The translations under genes were made by a program, and so were the position numbers. Of a stretch of 64,000 nucleotides of DNA, positions 10,268-20,097 are shown piece after piece. Under the pieces are notes generated by a model that worked only from the letters and a program-made list of their open reading frames with translations, made no database searches and was not told the DNA's origin. The stretch's first letter is position 1. Each line of letters opens with the position of its first letter. Location: the NCBI GenBank assembly GCA_036365455.1, contig JAWQUS010000004.1, forward strand, positions 5,153,501-5,217,500, read 5' to 3'. This DNA is from Macrosoma leucophasiata (taxonomy: Eukaryota > Arthropoda > Insecta > Lepidoptera > Hedylidae).

Positions 10268-10639
10268 TGCATATTAATATATTATGAACCTTCTTTTCGC
10301 CACACCTCTGACGTAACAGATAAACTGCCTGCTTGTGATTGGTTCATGAGGAAGGGTCATTGTTGAGTAAGGTACCTGAATTTGTGCCAACTAGAAACGA
10401 AGATGTTAAAGATTTTGTGTACTTAGATTACAACTATTAGATTAAATACTACTTTAAACATGTAAATATTTTATAGTGAAAATTTATAAACCATACGACT
10501 GTTACGCTTGTATGCGACTGTACTTTAAATTATTTTATGACCGGGCCGTTGCGACGTAGACGTTTTTTGATTACGGCCGAATGGACTACGGTCCATTCTT
10601 TTTGGTCCGTTCAGACTAAGTACCCAAAAAATATTATTC

Positions 10640-12074
10640 CTAAAATGGTTATAACTAAAAACAAACTTTTTACCAAAAAATAATATATTACCTACAACTT
10701 CAAAACTAAAAATTAGTATGCAGCCTCTTTGTTACTAAAAAATCAACGCTTACTTAAATCAACGTTTATTTTTTTTTAAATCTGCCCCATTCCCTGTCGT
10801 AGGGGGTGGCAATTTGTAGAAAGCATTCCACAATTTTCAAGGTAGAAAGATGAAACTTGGTATGCAGAGTCTTTGAACCTAACAAATAATTTTATATATA
10901 ATTTTTTTTTGACATCTGCCCCAATCCCCTTAACAGAGAGGGTAAAATTTTGTATTTGACTTAAGCCAAAAATTGATGTTCAGACTACTTGTTACTAAAG
11001 AAAACAACGTTAAGGTTCTTAAAACGTATAATTTTTTTTGGAAATCTGCATTGCCATTGAAAATTTGTTTACAGGCTCTTATGCTGTCTACGAAAAATAG
11101 TTGCATGAATATATTTTTTTAAATCTTCCCCCAAACTCCTAAAATTGGGTAATGGAAATTGGTATGGGACTTACCGCAATTTTCAAGATGGAATATTAGT
11201 GAACAGGCTCTTTGGTACAAAAAAAAAAGATAAAGCAATAGGTATTGCTTTATCTTTTTTATAAATATTTTTTATAATAAATAAAACAAATATTAATACT
11301 CTTGGCAAAAGACAAAAAGCAGTGATACCCATGGCCTTTGATGGATGGGGTCACAAGTTTTTAAAAACGCGCTGACGCTGTCTTCTTGATCTGCACTTAA
11401 GTGGGGGCAGCGGCCGCGCTACCTATGCTCTGAATTAGACGGTTGATTCTACATTGATTATTTATTTATTACTGTTCCTAGAGACATAAAATTTGGTGGA
11501 TTTTTAGATATAAATATAAAGGACTATATGACAACAGGTATAAATATTTTGGATTACAATAAAAAATTATGTGTGTAGACGAAATGGACAAATTCTGTCC
11601 TAAAGGGGGAAAATGAAGAAATTTTTTATGGAAATTTTCTCATACCTGAACTAAACAGTATAAAATTGGTATACAGGCTCATGATTAGGAATAGTTAAAA
11701 TGATCTGTTTAAGTGAAATGTACAAAATTTCTCCCTAAAGCGGCAAAATGGTTTGTATGGAATTGAGGTTAAAATTTGTGTGGGATTTTTAGTAGTGTCT
11801 AAGTTAGAGACTTGAAAAGTGATGTTCCAGTCTTTCTGTTAGGAATAAATAAAATAGGTACGTGCTTCAGTATTTTGTCAAAATCACCCCTAAACTTTCA
11901 AATAAAAGGGGTTAAAATGAAATAGAGGTTTTTGAAGTTATAGAAGTGATTAAGTACTCCACATATAGGTACGCGACGGGAAACTTGATTAGGACATTTC
12001 CATGGGATTGTAAAATTAAAATTATTTATAAAACGACATCCACGCGGGCGACGCCGCGGGCAACAGCTATGGAT
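10640..12074 (+). repeat. Degenerate tandem tract with Helitron-like end
   Basis: A unit of roughly 95-155 bp recurs in decayed form. Its anchor is like ATGCAGGCTCTTTGTTACTA (near 10718, 10861, 10975, 11070, 11198, 11668 and 11822), followed by a T-rich run and a TCTGCCCC..CCCCTAA..GGGGT segment. The right end, CCACGCGGGCGACGCCGCGG and then GCAACAGCTA, is a hairpin like the 3' end of the Helitron at 58200. This suggests an old Helitron with internal tandem repeats. Confidence 0.5.
11223..11260. repeat. Perfect 18-bp palindrome
   Basis: AAAAAAGATAAAGCAATA is followed after GG by its exact complement. It lies inside the degenerate tandem tract. Confidence 0.85.
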
Positions 12075-12089
12075 GCTATTTTTGTATTT

Positions 12090-12815
12090 ACTCAAGCGCG
12101 TCAGATTAAGATATGGGAGATATCTTGAACCCTGCTGGTTACCTCCACTAAATCTTAAGTTTGTATACAGAGCCACGCCTGAAGGGTAGCCCTTAAAAAG
12201 TTCAAAAGGACGCTATGATCTTCCTCATCTTCCGAATCGCCTGAATTTTGGATAGGAGCATTGTTTGGGCACATTTTACACCCTCTCAGAATAATATTTA
12301 TTTATTTAAAATTTTAATGCACATTAAGGTACATAAGGCGGATTTAATGCCATAATTGTATTTTCCATCATTGTATGTACACCCTATTTATAATGCAAAT
12401 AAATGTTTTTTTTTTTTTTTTTTTATTTTAGTTTTAAGGAATTCTCTACCAGTTGACCTTGTGGTAGTGGAACCATATTGTGGGGGTGCAATATAGAACA
12501 ATAAACCATAGAGAAACAGAAATAATAGGAAAAATATAATATCTGACTCGCTCTTGATCCTCGTTGATGCCCCGCACTTTACAAAAACATTTGATTCTTT
12601 CGAAAATGAAGGTGAAAAATTACTCAAGAATGTCAGATACTCAGAAAACATGTAAAGTGAACCCAACCAAAGCTCCCATCCAAAATTCTGACGATTTGGA
12701 TACGAGGCAAGCTCGTGGCGGAAGCCTTAGGGGTTCGGCCCTCTCAGATTTAGTGGAGGTACTGAACAGGATGCAAGGTATCTCCTATATCTTAATCTGA
12801 CGCGCAGGAGTAAAT
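12090..12815. repeat. Rep-M pair in inverted orientation
   Basis: About 70-bp arms (12090-12160 and 12744-12814) share GCGTCAGATTAAGATAT and GTACCTCCACTAAATCT in opposite orientation. The spacer has a T17 run (about 12408) and low-complexity frames. Single-orientation Rep-M sequence recurs near 29800-29910. It could be a TIR element or two retroposon ends. Confidence 0.5.
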
Positions 12816-13187
12816 TTAAAATCCCCTCTTGGGCTCCTCTACTTTAAGTATGTAGGTATACGTATTTAGATATCAGACATGTTAGACCGCGATCAATCCA
12901 CTCTCTACCTGCACTGTAACTAACTTGGCGCGAACACATGTAACACATTGATATGTATCTTACAACACAGCCGGTTAGATGGACTCTAGTAATTTATTTT
13001 CATAAAATATTATCAGGTCATAAACATAATTTACATGATGATATTGCAAAGGAGGAAATCGTTAAAGCGTCTAAATCTGTTTAGAGATCGTCACCTCGCT
13101 GTCTAGCGACATCCACCTTGGTTAAATCAGATTTTACTTATGCATGCATTACATGTAAAATTCATTTGTTTTATGTAACGTTAGTAG
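12816..13187. other. Unassigned with weak Rep-F trace
   Basis: CAATCCACTCTCTACCTG..TAACTTGGCGCGAA near 12893-12940 resembles a very decayed Rep-F tail. The remainder shows nothing recognisable. Confidence 0.25.
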
Positions 13188-13450
13188 CAAACAAGCCTGC
13201 AGTTCACATTGATGTTAAGTGATGACTACAGCCTATAGACACTTAGACAAAGACCAAGGTCAAAATGCAGATGCGTTACCACTCCTGAGGCCTAAGGTGT
13301 TATGCCTCTGTGCCGGAAATTACAGGGCCGTATATTACCACCTGACCGGAACCGATAGTGCTGAACCATGCACCATTTAGCGGCAAGTAAATTAGGTACT
13401 GCGGTGGTGCCTACGCCCGCGATCTCCGTTTCTGGAGCTCTACCACCAGT
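13188..13450 (-). mobile_element. Rep-A full-length copy
   Basis: Reversed copy from GTAGCAAACAAGCCTGCAG to CTCTACCACCAGT. The 3' poly-A has decayed to a short T-rich edge. It abuts a Rep-F LINE tail. Confidence 0.75.
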
Positions 13451-13464
13451 TAAATTTACTACTA

Positions 13465-13745
13465 TGCTCCGATGGTCCGAGCATATAGAAAGAATGTCGA
13501 ATGAGTGAATGACTAAACATATATACAATGCGAATGTGGATGGTTGCAGAGGCCCAGGAAGACCAAGACTGATTATCAAATAGGTCGAGTCTGATGGTGG
13601 GGTCAAGAGTCTTAGGAATCGGCGTGCATGTTTGAAGAGAATGATGAACGATGAGGCACGAGAGGTATGTCAGGACCGGGATATCTAGCGCTCTGCACTC
13701 TCTGCCTACCCCGTTAGGGACCTGGCGTGAAGATACATACATACG
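13465..13745 (+). pseudogene. Rep-F LINE 3' end (C-terminal coding plus CATA tail)
   Basis: The frame reads GCRGPGRPR, then DGGVKSLRNRRACLKRMM, a REVCQDRDI block, an internal TAG, and AYPVRDLA before a stop. It is followed by AGATACATACATAC. The same C-terminus without the TAG is at 35531-35690 on the other strand. It is a 5'-truncated non-LTR retrotransposon of unassigned clade. Confidence 0.65.
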
Positions 13746-13851
13746 AACTATTTTTTTTATTAATGTTTTTTAATGAAAAGTTACTTTTGAACACATGTTC
13801 ACGCCAGTTCCATCGTATCTTAACCATTATTTAACATTTACATATTTCTTA

Positions 13852-14040
13852 TTACTTAAAATTTACTAAATTGTATATCGTATATGCTTCTTTTGCAGTA
13901 GGTTTTGCTAGCATACAATGAAAAACACCTACATCTAACTTATTAGTTTTACAGTTCTGTATTATCACATCTCTTTGTGATTGATTCTTGACACACTCCA
14001 TTAAGACGTGTTGCACATCACGAACTATTTGAAGGTGATG
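13852..14040 (-). pseudogene. C-terminus of an RNase H-type LINE
   Basis: The minus-strand frame ends in EAYTIYNLVNFK then TAA. Upstream is IVRDVQHVLMECVKNQSQRD, which matches the 'H-(L/V)L-EC-(x)n-R' block found after the RNase H domain of I/R1/jockey-type LINEs. The frame continues into the Rep-H sequence at 14041-14155, from which the original LINE sequence is missing. 5'-truncated relic. Confidence 0.5.
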
Positions 14041-14155
14041 GGGTGTTGGGACGTAGCGTAATAACGCGGGATGGACAGCAGCGCCCCACGATAAAACCAC
14101 CACCAATGCAATCGTCAATCCGCCCGCCAAGCGTGGGGATTACGACATACCCCTT
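14030..14155 (+). repeat. Rep-H fragment
   Basis: AACGCGGGATGGACAGCAGC and CAATCCGCCCGCCAAGCGTG match the right half of Rep-H. The left half, including CCGAACAATGGCGG, is deleted compared with 14590-14815. Confidence 0.6.
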
Positions 14156-14308
14156 TAAGTGGGAGGCTTTGGTCCAACCGTTGACATTTTTCAACTGTTG
14201 TGATAATGACATATACGATTTCGCCGGGTCAGTGTTAATATAAAAAATCCTAACATTGACCCAGCGAATTCGTACCGCTCTGTAATCAAATGATGCACGA
14301 ACTTTTAC

Positions 14309-14588
14309 TAGTGGTAGAGCTCCCGTGATGGAGCTGGCGGGCTTAGGTACCACCGCATTACCTAATATACTTGCCGCTAAATGATAGTGTTCAGCAATAT
14401 ATGTTCCGGTCAGGTGGTAATGTACGGAACTGTAATTTCCGGCACAGAGGCATAACACCTTAGGCCTCAGGAGTGCTAACGCATCTGCATTTTGACCTTG
14501 GTCTTTGTCTAAGTGTCTATAGGCTGCAGTCATCACTTAACATCAATGTGAACTGCAGGCTTGTTTGCCACTAATATTACATAAAAAA
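14309..14588 (+). mobile_element. Rep-A full-length copy
   Basis: From CTAGTGGTAGAGCTCCCGTG to ATTACATAAAAAAG. All consensus blocks are present, including CACCTTAGGCCTCAGGAGTG. Confidence 0.75.
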
Positions 14589-14589
14589 G

Positions 14590-14815
14590 AAACTATTTGA
14601 AGACGAAGGGCTGTTGAGACGTAACGACCCCATCGCCCTCTATTGCAGGAGAATTTTTCGGCTAGTGCCGTCAGTCAACCGAACAATGGCGGACAAACAA
14701 TTCCATTAAGGCGGCAGTAACGTTATAGATAACGCGGGATGGCCAACAGCGTCCTGCGATAAAACTACCACTACGATCGCTAATCCGCCCTCCCGTACGA
14801 TTATAACAAAGGTAC
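14590..14815 (+). repeat. Rep-H full copy
   Basis: GC-rich for this window. Blocks in order: CCCCATCGCCCTCTATTGCA, CAACCGAACAATGGCGGAC, AACGCGGGATGGCCAACAGC, GCTAATCCGCCCTCC. It starts directly after the Rep-A tail. No TIR or tail is clear. Class unknown. Confidence 0.6.
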
Positions 14816-14914
14816 TTGTTAATAGGTTATTGTTAATTGTTTGATATTATTTCGCATTAACACATGCTTGTGAAATATATTTTATTTTTAAAGAAAAATG
14901 GAAAGAAAAATTTG

Positions 14915-14988
14915 ACTTCAGGCGAGGCTCGAACTCGCGACCTACTGGGAATCTAGTCCAGCCGCTCTTCCAATTGAGCTACTGAAGC
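14915..14988 (-). pseudogene. tRNA-like head of Rep-C, left arm
   Basis: Mirror of 15125-15198 with identical sequence. It is part of the SINE head, not an independent tRNA gene. Confidence 0.75.
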
Positions 14989-15124
14989 CCTGCCCGATTT
15001 GTCAAATCTTTCCTTCACATCTATTGCATTGCTTTATGGTAGATTTATGGTATAATAGATGGCGCTACTGCTACCATAAAGCAATGCAATAGATGTGAAG
15101 GAAAGATTTGACAAATCGGGCAGG

Positions 15125-15198
15125 GCTTCAGTAGCTCAATTGGAAGAGCGGCTGGACTAGATTCCCAGTAGGTCGCGAGTTCGAGCCTCGCCTGAAGT
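15125..15198 (+). pseudogene. tRNA-like head of Rep-C, right arm
   Basis: The 74-nt sequence folds as a tRNA: acceptor GCTTCAG/CTGAAGT, D arm GCTC/GAGC, T arm GCGAG-TTCGAGC-CTCGC. Box A (TAGCTCAATTGG) and box B (AGTTCGAGCC) are recognisable. The anticodon stem has a mismatch, and the 7-nt loop CTAGATT would give AGA without the long variable arm of a serine tRNA. No CCA-adjacent terminator T-run follows immediately. Read as a SINE head. Confidence 0.75.
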
Positions 15199-15246
15199 CA
15201 AATTTTTCTTTCCATTTTTCTTTAAAAATAAAATAGGTTATTGTTA

Positions 15247-15335
15247 GTACTGTACACAGTATGTGTGTGCCAAATTTAATAAAAATCCGTTCAGCAGTTT
15301 TTGCGTGAAAGAGTAACAAACAAACAAACATAAAC
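15247..15335 (+). repeat. Helitron-like internal fragment
   Basis: CCGTTCAGCAGTTTTTGCGT and GAAAGAGTAACAAACAAAC resemble the mid-section of the Helitron at 58200-58386 (ATCGGTTCAGTCGTTTGGAC, AGGTAACAGACAGACC). No ends are present. Confidence 0.45.
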
Positions 15336-15658
15336 TTTAACATACGATTCTCCCCTAATCGGCGGGCGTCTATGGGGAAGGCTTTGTCCATGGATGCATT
15401 TCGGCTGGAGTGTAAGAGGATAAAATAACAATGATGGAAAAATATCTCTTGATACTTAATCGAAATTGGTCAGTTATCATTCAAATATTAAAATTCTGAT
15501 CCCACGCATACACAAATTTTATTTCCACCATTTAGTTAATGAATCGCGCGACAAACTTGTGTAAATATTATGACCATCATTTATTGTAGCACTTCTGAAT
15601 ATTTACTATAACACGGTGATTTTGAAGTATGTATAAATTCCGACTAGGTTCTAGCGTT
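15336..15658. other. No recognisable feature
   Basis: AT-rich sequence between a Helitron fragment and Rep-A. Nothing assignable. Confidence 0.2.
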
Positions 15659-15943
15659 TCTTTTTTTATGTAATGGAAGTGGTAAACAGGCATGCAGTTC
15701 ACATTGATGTTAAGTGATGACTGCAGCCTATAGACACTTACACAATGACCAAGGTCAAAATGCAGATGCGTTACCACTTCTGAGGCCTAAGGGGTTATGC
15801 CTCTGTGCCGGAACTTACAGAGCCGTACATTACCACCTGACCGAAACACGATGGTGCTGAACACTACCATTTAGCGGCACATAGATGAGGTAATGCAGTG
15901 ATGCCTACGCTCACGAGCTAGTACACTGGAGCTCTACCACCTG
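15659..15943 (-). mobile_element. Rep-A full-length copy
   Basis: Starts with the complement of the A tail (TTTTTTTATGTAATGGAAG) and ends CTCTACCACCTGT. Little decayed. Confidence 0.75.
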
Positions 15944-16295
15944 TAAATCTGTGGGTATCTGGAATTTTGCTGGCTACAAGATTCACGTGCCATCTATGTG
16001 AAGCGCGTGTTTTCTTGTCATTCTCATAACTTAAAATGTATCTGATTCTAAATTATTTTAATCCATATTGGAATCGAAAGTATAAAAAAAACATTCAAGC
16101 ACCAGCGGCCACCTTATGATTTGATACGTTCATTTGTATGAATATCGTATAAGCTATTATGAAAGAGAAATTTATACACCATTTTCAATAGCTTTATCGA
16201 AAATGATATCATAGTTAAACTACTGTTCGACCTCTAGCTATAACATAGTGTAGGGATATTTTATATTCTTTATTGTTAAGGCCTTTTTCCTGTCA
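15944..16295. other. No recognisable feature
   Basis: AT-rich sequence with no repeat boundary or coding signal that I can see. Confidence 0.2.
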
Positions 16296-16534
16296 AGCGG
16301 ATTTGCATCCGCACGCGGGCGTGCGTTTCCCGCGGATCCCATCGTTTCATACAATCTATTCCTATGACGCGTGGCACTCGCGTGCGGGGTGCAAAGCATG
16401 GCTCTTATATGTTCAACCTGTAGGTATATTATAAGGCTACATCTGTTAGCGGCATGCACCAAATTGCAACGGTGGAGTTCTTTTGTTTTGCGTGTGGCTC
16501 GCGACGTGTTTACCCGCGTGCGGGCACACCCGCT
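16296..16534. mobile_element. GC-ended MITE candidate
   Basis: The left end AGCGGATTTGCATCCGCACG and the right end, whose complement is AGCGGGTGTGCCCGCACGCG, form imperfect TIRs with one small indel. No TSD can be fixed. The ends are GC-rich and the middle is AT-rich, with no frame. Confidence 0.5.
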
Positions 16535-16539
16535 GGATT

Positions 16540-16650
16540 AATTGACTGCTTTAGTGGAAGAATTCGCTTCGAATAGTAGAAAATTATTTCACTAGTGAGC
16601 CGTGGAGTCATCACGTCTCGACGCCGACATTGCCGTCCTATGTAAGTTTA
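16540..16650 (-). repeat. Rep-H fragment
   Basis: TTGACTGCTTTAGTGGAAGA and TCATCACGTCTCGACGCC correspond to the left half of Rep-H in reverse. Confidence 0.5.
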
Positions 16651-16658
16651 TAGAACAA

Positions 16659-16845
16659 CTAGCGGCCCGCCCCGGCTTCGCCCGCGCTGCTCTGCTCCTA
16701 TTAGTCATAGCGTAATGTAAGCTATCCTATCTCTCAAGTTGGATCGAGCTGCACATGGTGTGCGAATTTTATTATAATCGGTTAAGTGGTTTAGGAGTCC
16801 ATTGAGGACAAACATTGTGACACGAGATTTATATATATTAAGATA
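16659..16845 (-). mobile_element. Non-autonomous Helitron copy
   Basis: On the minus strand the 3' end is the complement of CTAGCGGCCCGCCCCGGCTT, giving a GC-rich hairpin and terminal CTAG followed by T. The AT-rich 5' end reads AATATATATAAATCTCGTGT. It is about 97% identical by eye to 46617-46802, so both copies are fairly young. Confidence 0.7.
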
Positions 16846-16929
16846 AATTTGCCTCTGAATTTTGGTAGTACTCAAATCAAGCAACTACCCATCCTTTCAA
16901 CGAAACACAGACCTAAAAGGTTCAATCAG

Positions 16930-16985
16930 CAGTAATCACTTACCATTAACTTAAATTGCATGCCCACACATCACATAAAAAGTAA
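16930..16985 (+). repeat. Rep-A 3' fragment
   Basis: CAGTAATCACTTACCATTAA and CACATCACATAAAAAG match the last 60 bp and A tail of Rep-A. Confidence 0.5.
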
Positions 16986-17179
16986 TAGCAAAATAAAAGC
17001 TGTCAATAAAAAAATATGGCTACACGAGTTGCAATTAATCCATAATTGGAACAACTTAATAAGTTTCTGAAACACGTGAATACTTGCGCAAATTGACACA
17101 TAATGATCCATCAAAATACATATCGACCCGGAAAAGCTATCATTTCAAGCAATTTTGTTTCATGAAGTACTTGTTCTCT

Positions 17180-17415
17180 TCTTAGTACCTCGATGGATAG
17201 CATTCGGAAAGTTACGATACATCTTCTGGTGCATTTTGCCGTAGCATAATGTCTCAAGGTCAGTTCTGTCTGAAGGTATGGTCAAGAGTCTTAAGAATCG
17301 GCGTGCATATATGAGTTGAATGTAGAAGAAGCATGGGAGGTGTGACAGGACTAAGATATCTGGCGCTACACTCTCTTTCCGTGAGGGACATGTCTTCTTG
17401 CCATGCATAGGTAAC
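17180..17415 (+). mobile_element. Rep-F LINE tail, decayed
   Basis: CAAGAGTCTTAAGAATCGGC, then CGTGCATATATGA, and CGTGAGGGACATG match the C-terminal and UTR part of Rep-F with several indels. The CATA tail is lost. Confidence 0.55.
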
Positions 17416-17448
17416 GTAATACATAATGTCTCAAAAAGAAGATTTCCG

Positions 17449-17760
17449 ACTAGATTATGTTTTGCCAGTAAAGAAATATGGAACAGAAACGTAGCTGACT
17501 ATATGCGTCATAGAAAAGCTCAAGTCTACGCGAGTGGCAATGGAGAGAGTTAAACTGAGGAGATCTGCATGAGAACCAAAGTAGTCTACGGCACGAGAAC
17601 AAAAGCCTCACAGGGTAGGGAAATTCAAGTGCTAATGGGATTGTTTATAAAGCTTGAACAAGTGATACTCTTTGTGGCAAAAAGAGTTTCTCGATCGCGA
17701 ACCGGAAGATGAAGTGTCGGTAGACCCACCATGAGGTAGACAAACGACCTCTGTACAGGT
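17449..17760 (+). pseudogene. Degraded LINE (Lin-W type) C-terminal region
   Basis: Frames recover VLPVKKYGTET (stop) LT, then EEICMRTKVV, then SRTGR (stop) SVGRPTMR in order. This is the same order as the better-preserved relics at 19110 and 37690. Frameshifts and stops throughout. This is the RT C-terminal extension of a non-LTR element widespread in Lepidoptera. Confidence 0.5.
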
Positions 17761-17851
17761 TAAATTTAAGTGGTGGTTTTCTGGTAGCAGAACGATTTGC
17801 TTTCAGTAGTATTACCTAAGCTTAATGTGTAGGGCGGTGAGTGTAAGCGTA

Positions 17852-17985
17852 TTTAATCTTTTAATCTACTTGCCGTTAACTGGTACTAGATAGCACTAAA
17901 TACTGTTTTGGTCAGATAGTAAAGTGAGGCTCCGTGATTTCCTGGAATAATTGCGATAACGACAAATTCTCGGATCCTAGTAAAA
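17852..17985 (+). repeat. Rep-A, strongly decayed
   Basis: ATCTACTTGCCGTTAACTGG and TTTTGGTCAGATAGTAAAGT correspond to the first half of Rep-A with many changes. Confidence 0.4.
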
Positions 17986-18317
17986 ATAAAAAACAAAGGA
18001 AGGTTTATCGAAGCAACAATAAACATATTATTAATATTCAGCTTTATCCGCTGTCACTCGAACTCATTCCTAAGACAGCAAAAAGATAATAATTTTAAGT
18101 AAATCGTTTAATTTGAATATCGACTCGAATGTGACATTAAGACGATTGGTCCTCGATAATGCTTGTGATGAGTTAATTGAATAAAATTAAGATAAATATC
18201 AAATAATCCATTAAATTTTTATGTGAGAAATTAGCGTAAATCTACATAAAACAATAATAGAATTAATGTTTATTTAAAGAAAAAACGAGTAGAGGAGATA
18301 GCAGAGTTGAATTTAAA
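17986..18317. other. No recognisable feature
   Basis: AT-rich. Nothing assignable. Confidence 0.2.
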
Positions 18318-18460
18318 ACCAGCCAAGTCAGAGTCAGATTCGCTCACTAAAGGTTCCGTGCCATTCAACTGTAAAAAAAAGAAAAAAGCAAAAAATATCT
18401 AACGTTTGCTGTGTGGGAGAGCCTCCTTTTAATATGTATTATATTCTGTATAATACTAAA
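18318..18460 (+). repeat. Rep-E 5' fragment
   Basis: AAAACCAGCCAAGTCAGAGT and AAAGGTTCCGTGCCATTCAA are the left end of a Rep-E-like repeat. It belongs to a subfamily differing from the 9629 and 41731 copies. Confidence 0.5.
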
Positions 18461-19109
18461 AAAAGATCACATAAGTTCCTTGTATTAGGTTTTTGTTTTT
18501 AGCCCGTATTTTTATACTCAAAGTAGTTTTTAGTATAAAAAAATAATTACACACAATCAAACTGCAAGCCACAATCTTACATTCACACGTTCCGTGTTCC
18601 AAGACAAACAGCAGATAGTTTTAATTTTTGTGCCAACACTCATGTCCAGTCGTCTAGTGTTAAAAATGTCAGCTGACAATGTAAAAAGAATAATATAATG
18701 GAATTTCGGTAGCATAAGCTTACGAATTAAAACATAGATAAGAATAGGTGTAACCGAATATTGTTTTTAATATGTTGTAAACTCGTTAGTTTTAACAGTT
18801 TATTCTATAATCCTGTTATAATTCGTAATGTAGAATAAAATTAGCCAAGAATGTAAGATTTGCCATAAATTATTATCATTATCATTAATTTTATTGTTCT
18901 TTGATCAAAATCAACGTTAAATGAGTCAAATATCTTCTAACAAAACTTTTTGAATATTTTAATACAGGGGGTATGCTAAAAAGGCTATTCAATAAATGTT
19001 TAACCATGAATAATCTAAAGAAAAAAAAGTGTTATGTTTTGGCTTCGATTATGTAGACTTACAATAAAACTTAACTAAAATGTGAACGCTAGTTAACATT
19101 TCAATATAC
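18461..19109. other. No recognisable feature
   Basis: AT-rich sequence without frames or repeat ends I can name. Confidence 0.2.
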
Positions 19110-19495
19110 CTCTGACTGCGAGACTGGTCCATAAGTTCAACGTCGCACAACGAGCGATGGAGCGAGCTGTGCTGGGTGTCTCTTTAGCGGATAAAATACG
19201 AAATGAGGTTATCCGTCAAAGAACTAAAGTGACCGACGTAGCTCGCAGGATAAGTAAGTGGAAGTGGCAATGGGCTGGTCACGTCTGTAGAAGGGCTGAT
19301 AGCCGCTGGAGCAGACTTGTGCTTGAATGGAGACCACGTCTAGGTAAGCGTAGTGTAGGACGACCTGTTGCGCGTTGGAGTGACGACATAAGAAAAGTGG
19401 CTGGAGTCGGTTGGATGCGAGCTGCTCTGGATCGGGGTAGTTAGCGTGCTTAAGGAGAGGCTTACGTCCAGCAGTGGACAGCTATAGGCTGATTA
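19110..19495 (+). pseudogene. C-terminal end of a non-LTR retrotransposon (Lin-W type)
   Basis: A frame of about 110 codons reads LTARLVHKFNVAQRAMERAV, then KIRNEVIRQRTKVTDVARRI, then KWKWQWAGHVCRRADSRW, then RPRLGKRSVGRPVARWSDDI. This is the characteristic C-terminal extension of insect endonuclease-RT LINEs, ending after two in-frame stops in GEAYVQQWTAIG and TGA. It is 5'-truncated, and the stops confirm it is dead. The UTR that follows lacks a clear tail. Confidence 0.75.
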
Positions 19496-19649
19496 GTATG
19501 CCTTCATAAGTCACTTGATAATGGCTGCCACATGCGTCATACTCGTGAACGGGTGCTGATTGTGGGGATTGGTCTGTTGTGGTTTGCGGGTGTTATTTTT
19601 TAACAAGATGTTAAGCTGTTGATAAGTATTTGCATGTGTGTATATGTAT

Positions 19650-20093
19650 TAGGTTGGGGAAAAAGTTTCTTCGCATTTTTTAAGATAATTCAAAACGTTT
19701 TTTAATATAGTTTATTTAAATTTAACTAAAGTATGTATGTACCATTTTGTTCGATAACCTTTTGCCATCTTGTAGGTAGGGACATGATCCCATTGCTATA
19801 AAAATTTTGGGACTTCTCATTAAAATACCGCGACAAGTGGATTTGGCAGTCCTCTCGTGATGTTAACCTATTGCATAAAGAATTCTGAAGAGACCGAAAC
19901 AGTTGGAAATCTGAAGGTGCAAGGTCAGGCCTATACGGCGGGTGCATTAACACCTCCCAGCCAAACTCTCTTAATTTTTGCTGAGTGGCTATAGATATGT
20001 GAGGTCTAGCGTTATCATGATGAAACACCACACCCCTTCTGTTGATCAATTCCGGCCGCTTTCTCTCAACTTCTTGCTTTAATCTCATAATTT
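19650..20093 (-). pseudogene. 3' half of a mariner transposon
   Basis: An open frame of about 120 codons (20088-19726) encodes the C-terminal half of a mariner transposase. HHDNARPH carries the second catalytic Asp and PDLAPSD the third, with exactly 34 residues between them (D34D). The protein ends WQKVIEQNGTYIL. The left end has the TIR TTAGGTTGGGGAAAAAGTTT after a TA. The N-terminal half with the first catalytic Asp and the other TIR are missing, so it cannot transpose. The usual YSPDL motif reads YRPDL. Confidence 0.9.
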
Positions 20094-20097
20094 ATGC

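Larger units (their letters stand above)
9350..10616. mobile_element. Composite long-TIR element
   Basis: About 86-bp terminal inverted repeats (9350-9436 and 10529-10616) start GTCTGAACGGACCAAAAAGA and differ at only a few positions. The match may extend outwards to GGGTA..TACCC (9341 and 10625). No TSD is clear. The interior has no transposase and contains a Rep-F LINE tail (9520-9597) and a Rep-E copy (9629-10267). Confidence 0.7.
14836..15231. mobile_element. Rep-C twin: head-to-head tRNA-derived SINE pair
   Basis: Two copies of a tRNA-like SINE face each other as a perfect 161-bp inverted repeat (14882-15042 and 15071-15231) around a 28-bp spacer. The unit is flanked by the 15-bp direct repeat AATAGGTTATTGTTA (14821-14835 and 15232-15246). 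The left copy carries an extra 3' tail (complement of GCATGTGTTAATGCGAAAT), also seen at 54160 and 43030. The target repeat shows the twin inserted, or was duplicated, as one unit. Confidence 0.85.

Noticed and set aside
12388..12800. Overlapping frames on both strands in the Rep-M spacer
   Set aside because: They run through a T17 tract and repeat arms shared with 29800; not credible as host genes.
14915..15198. Two functional tRNA genes
   Set aside because: They are identical mirror images inside a SINE with TSD; the anticodon stem is imperfect and the predicted AGA anticodon does not fit the arm structure of a serine tRNA.
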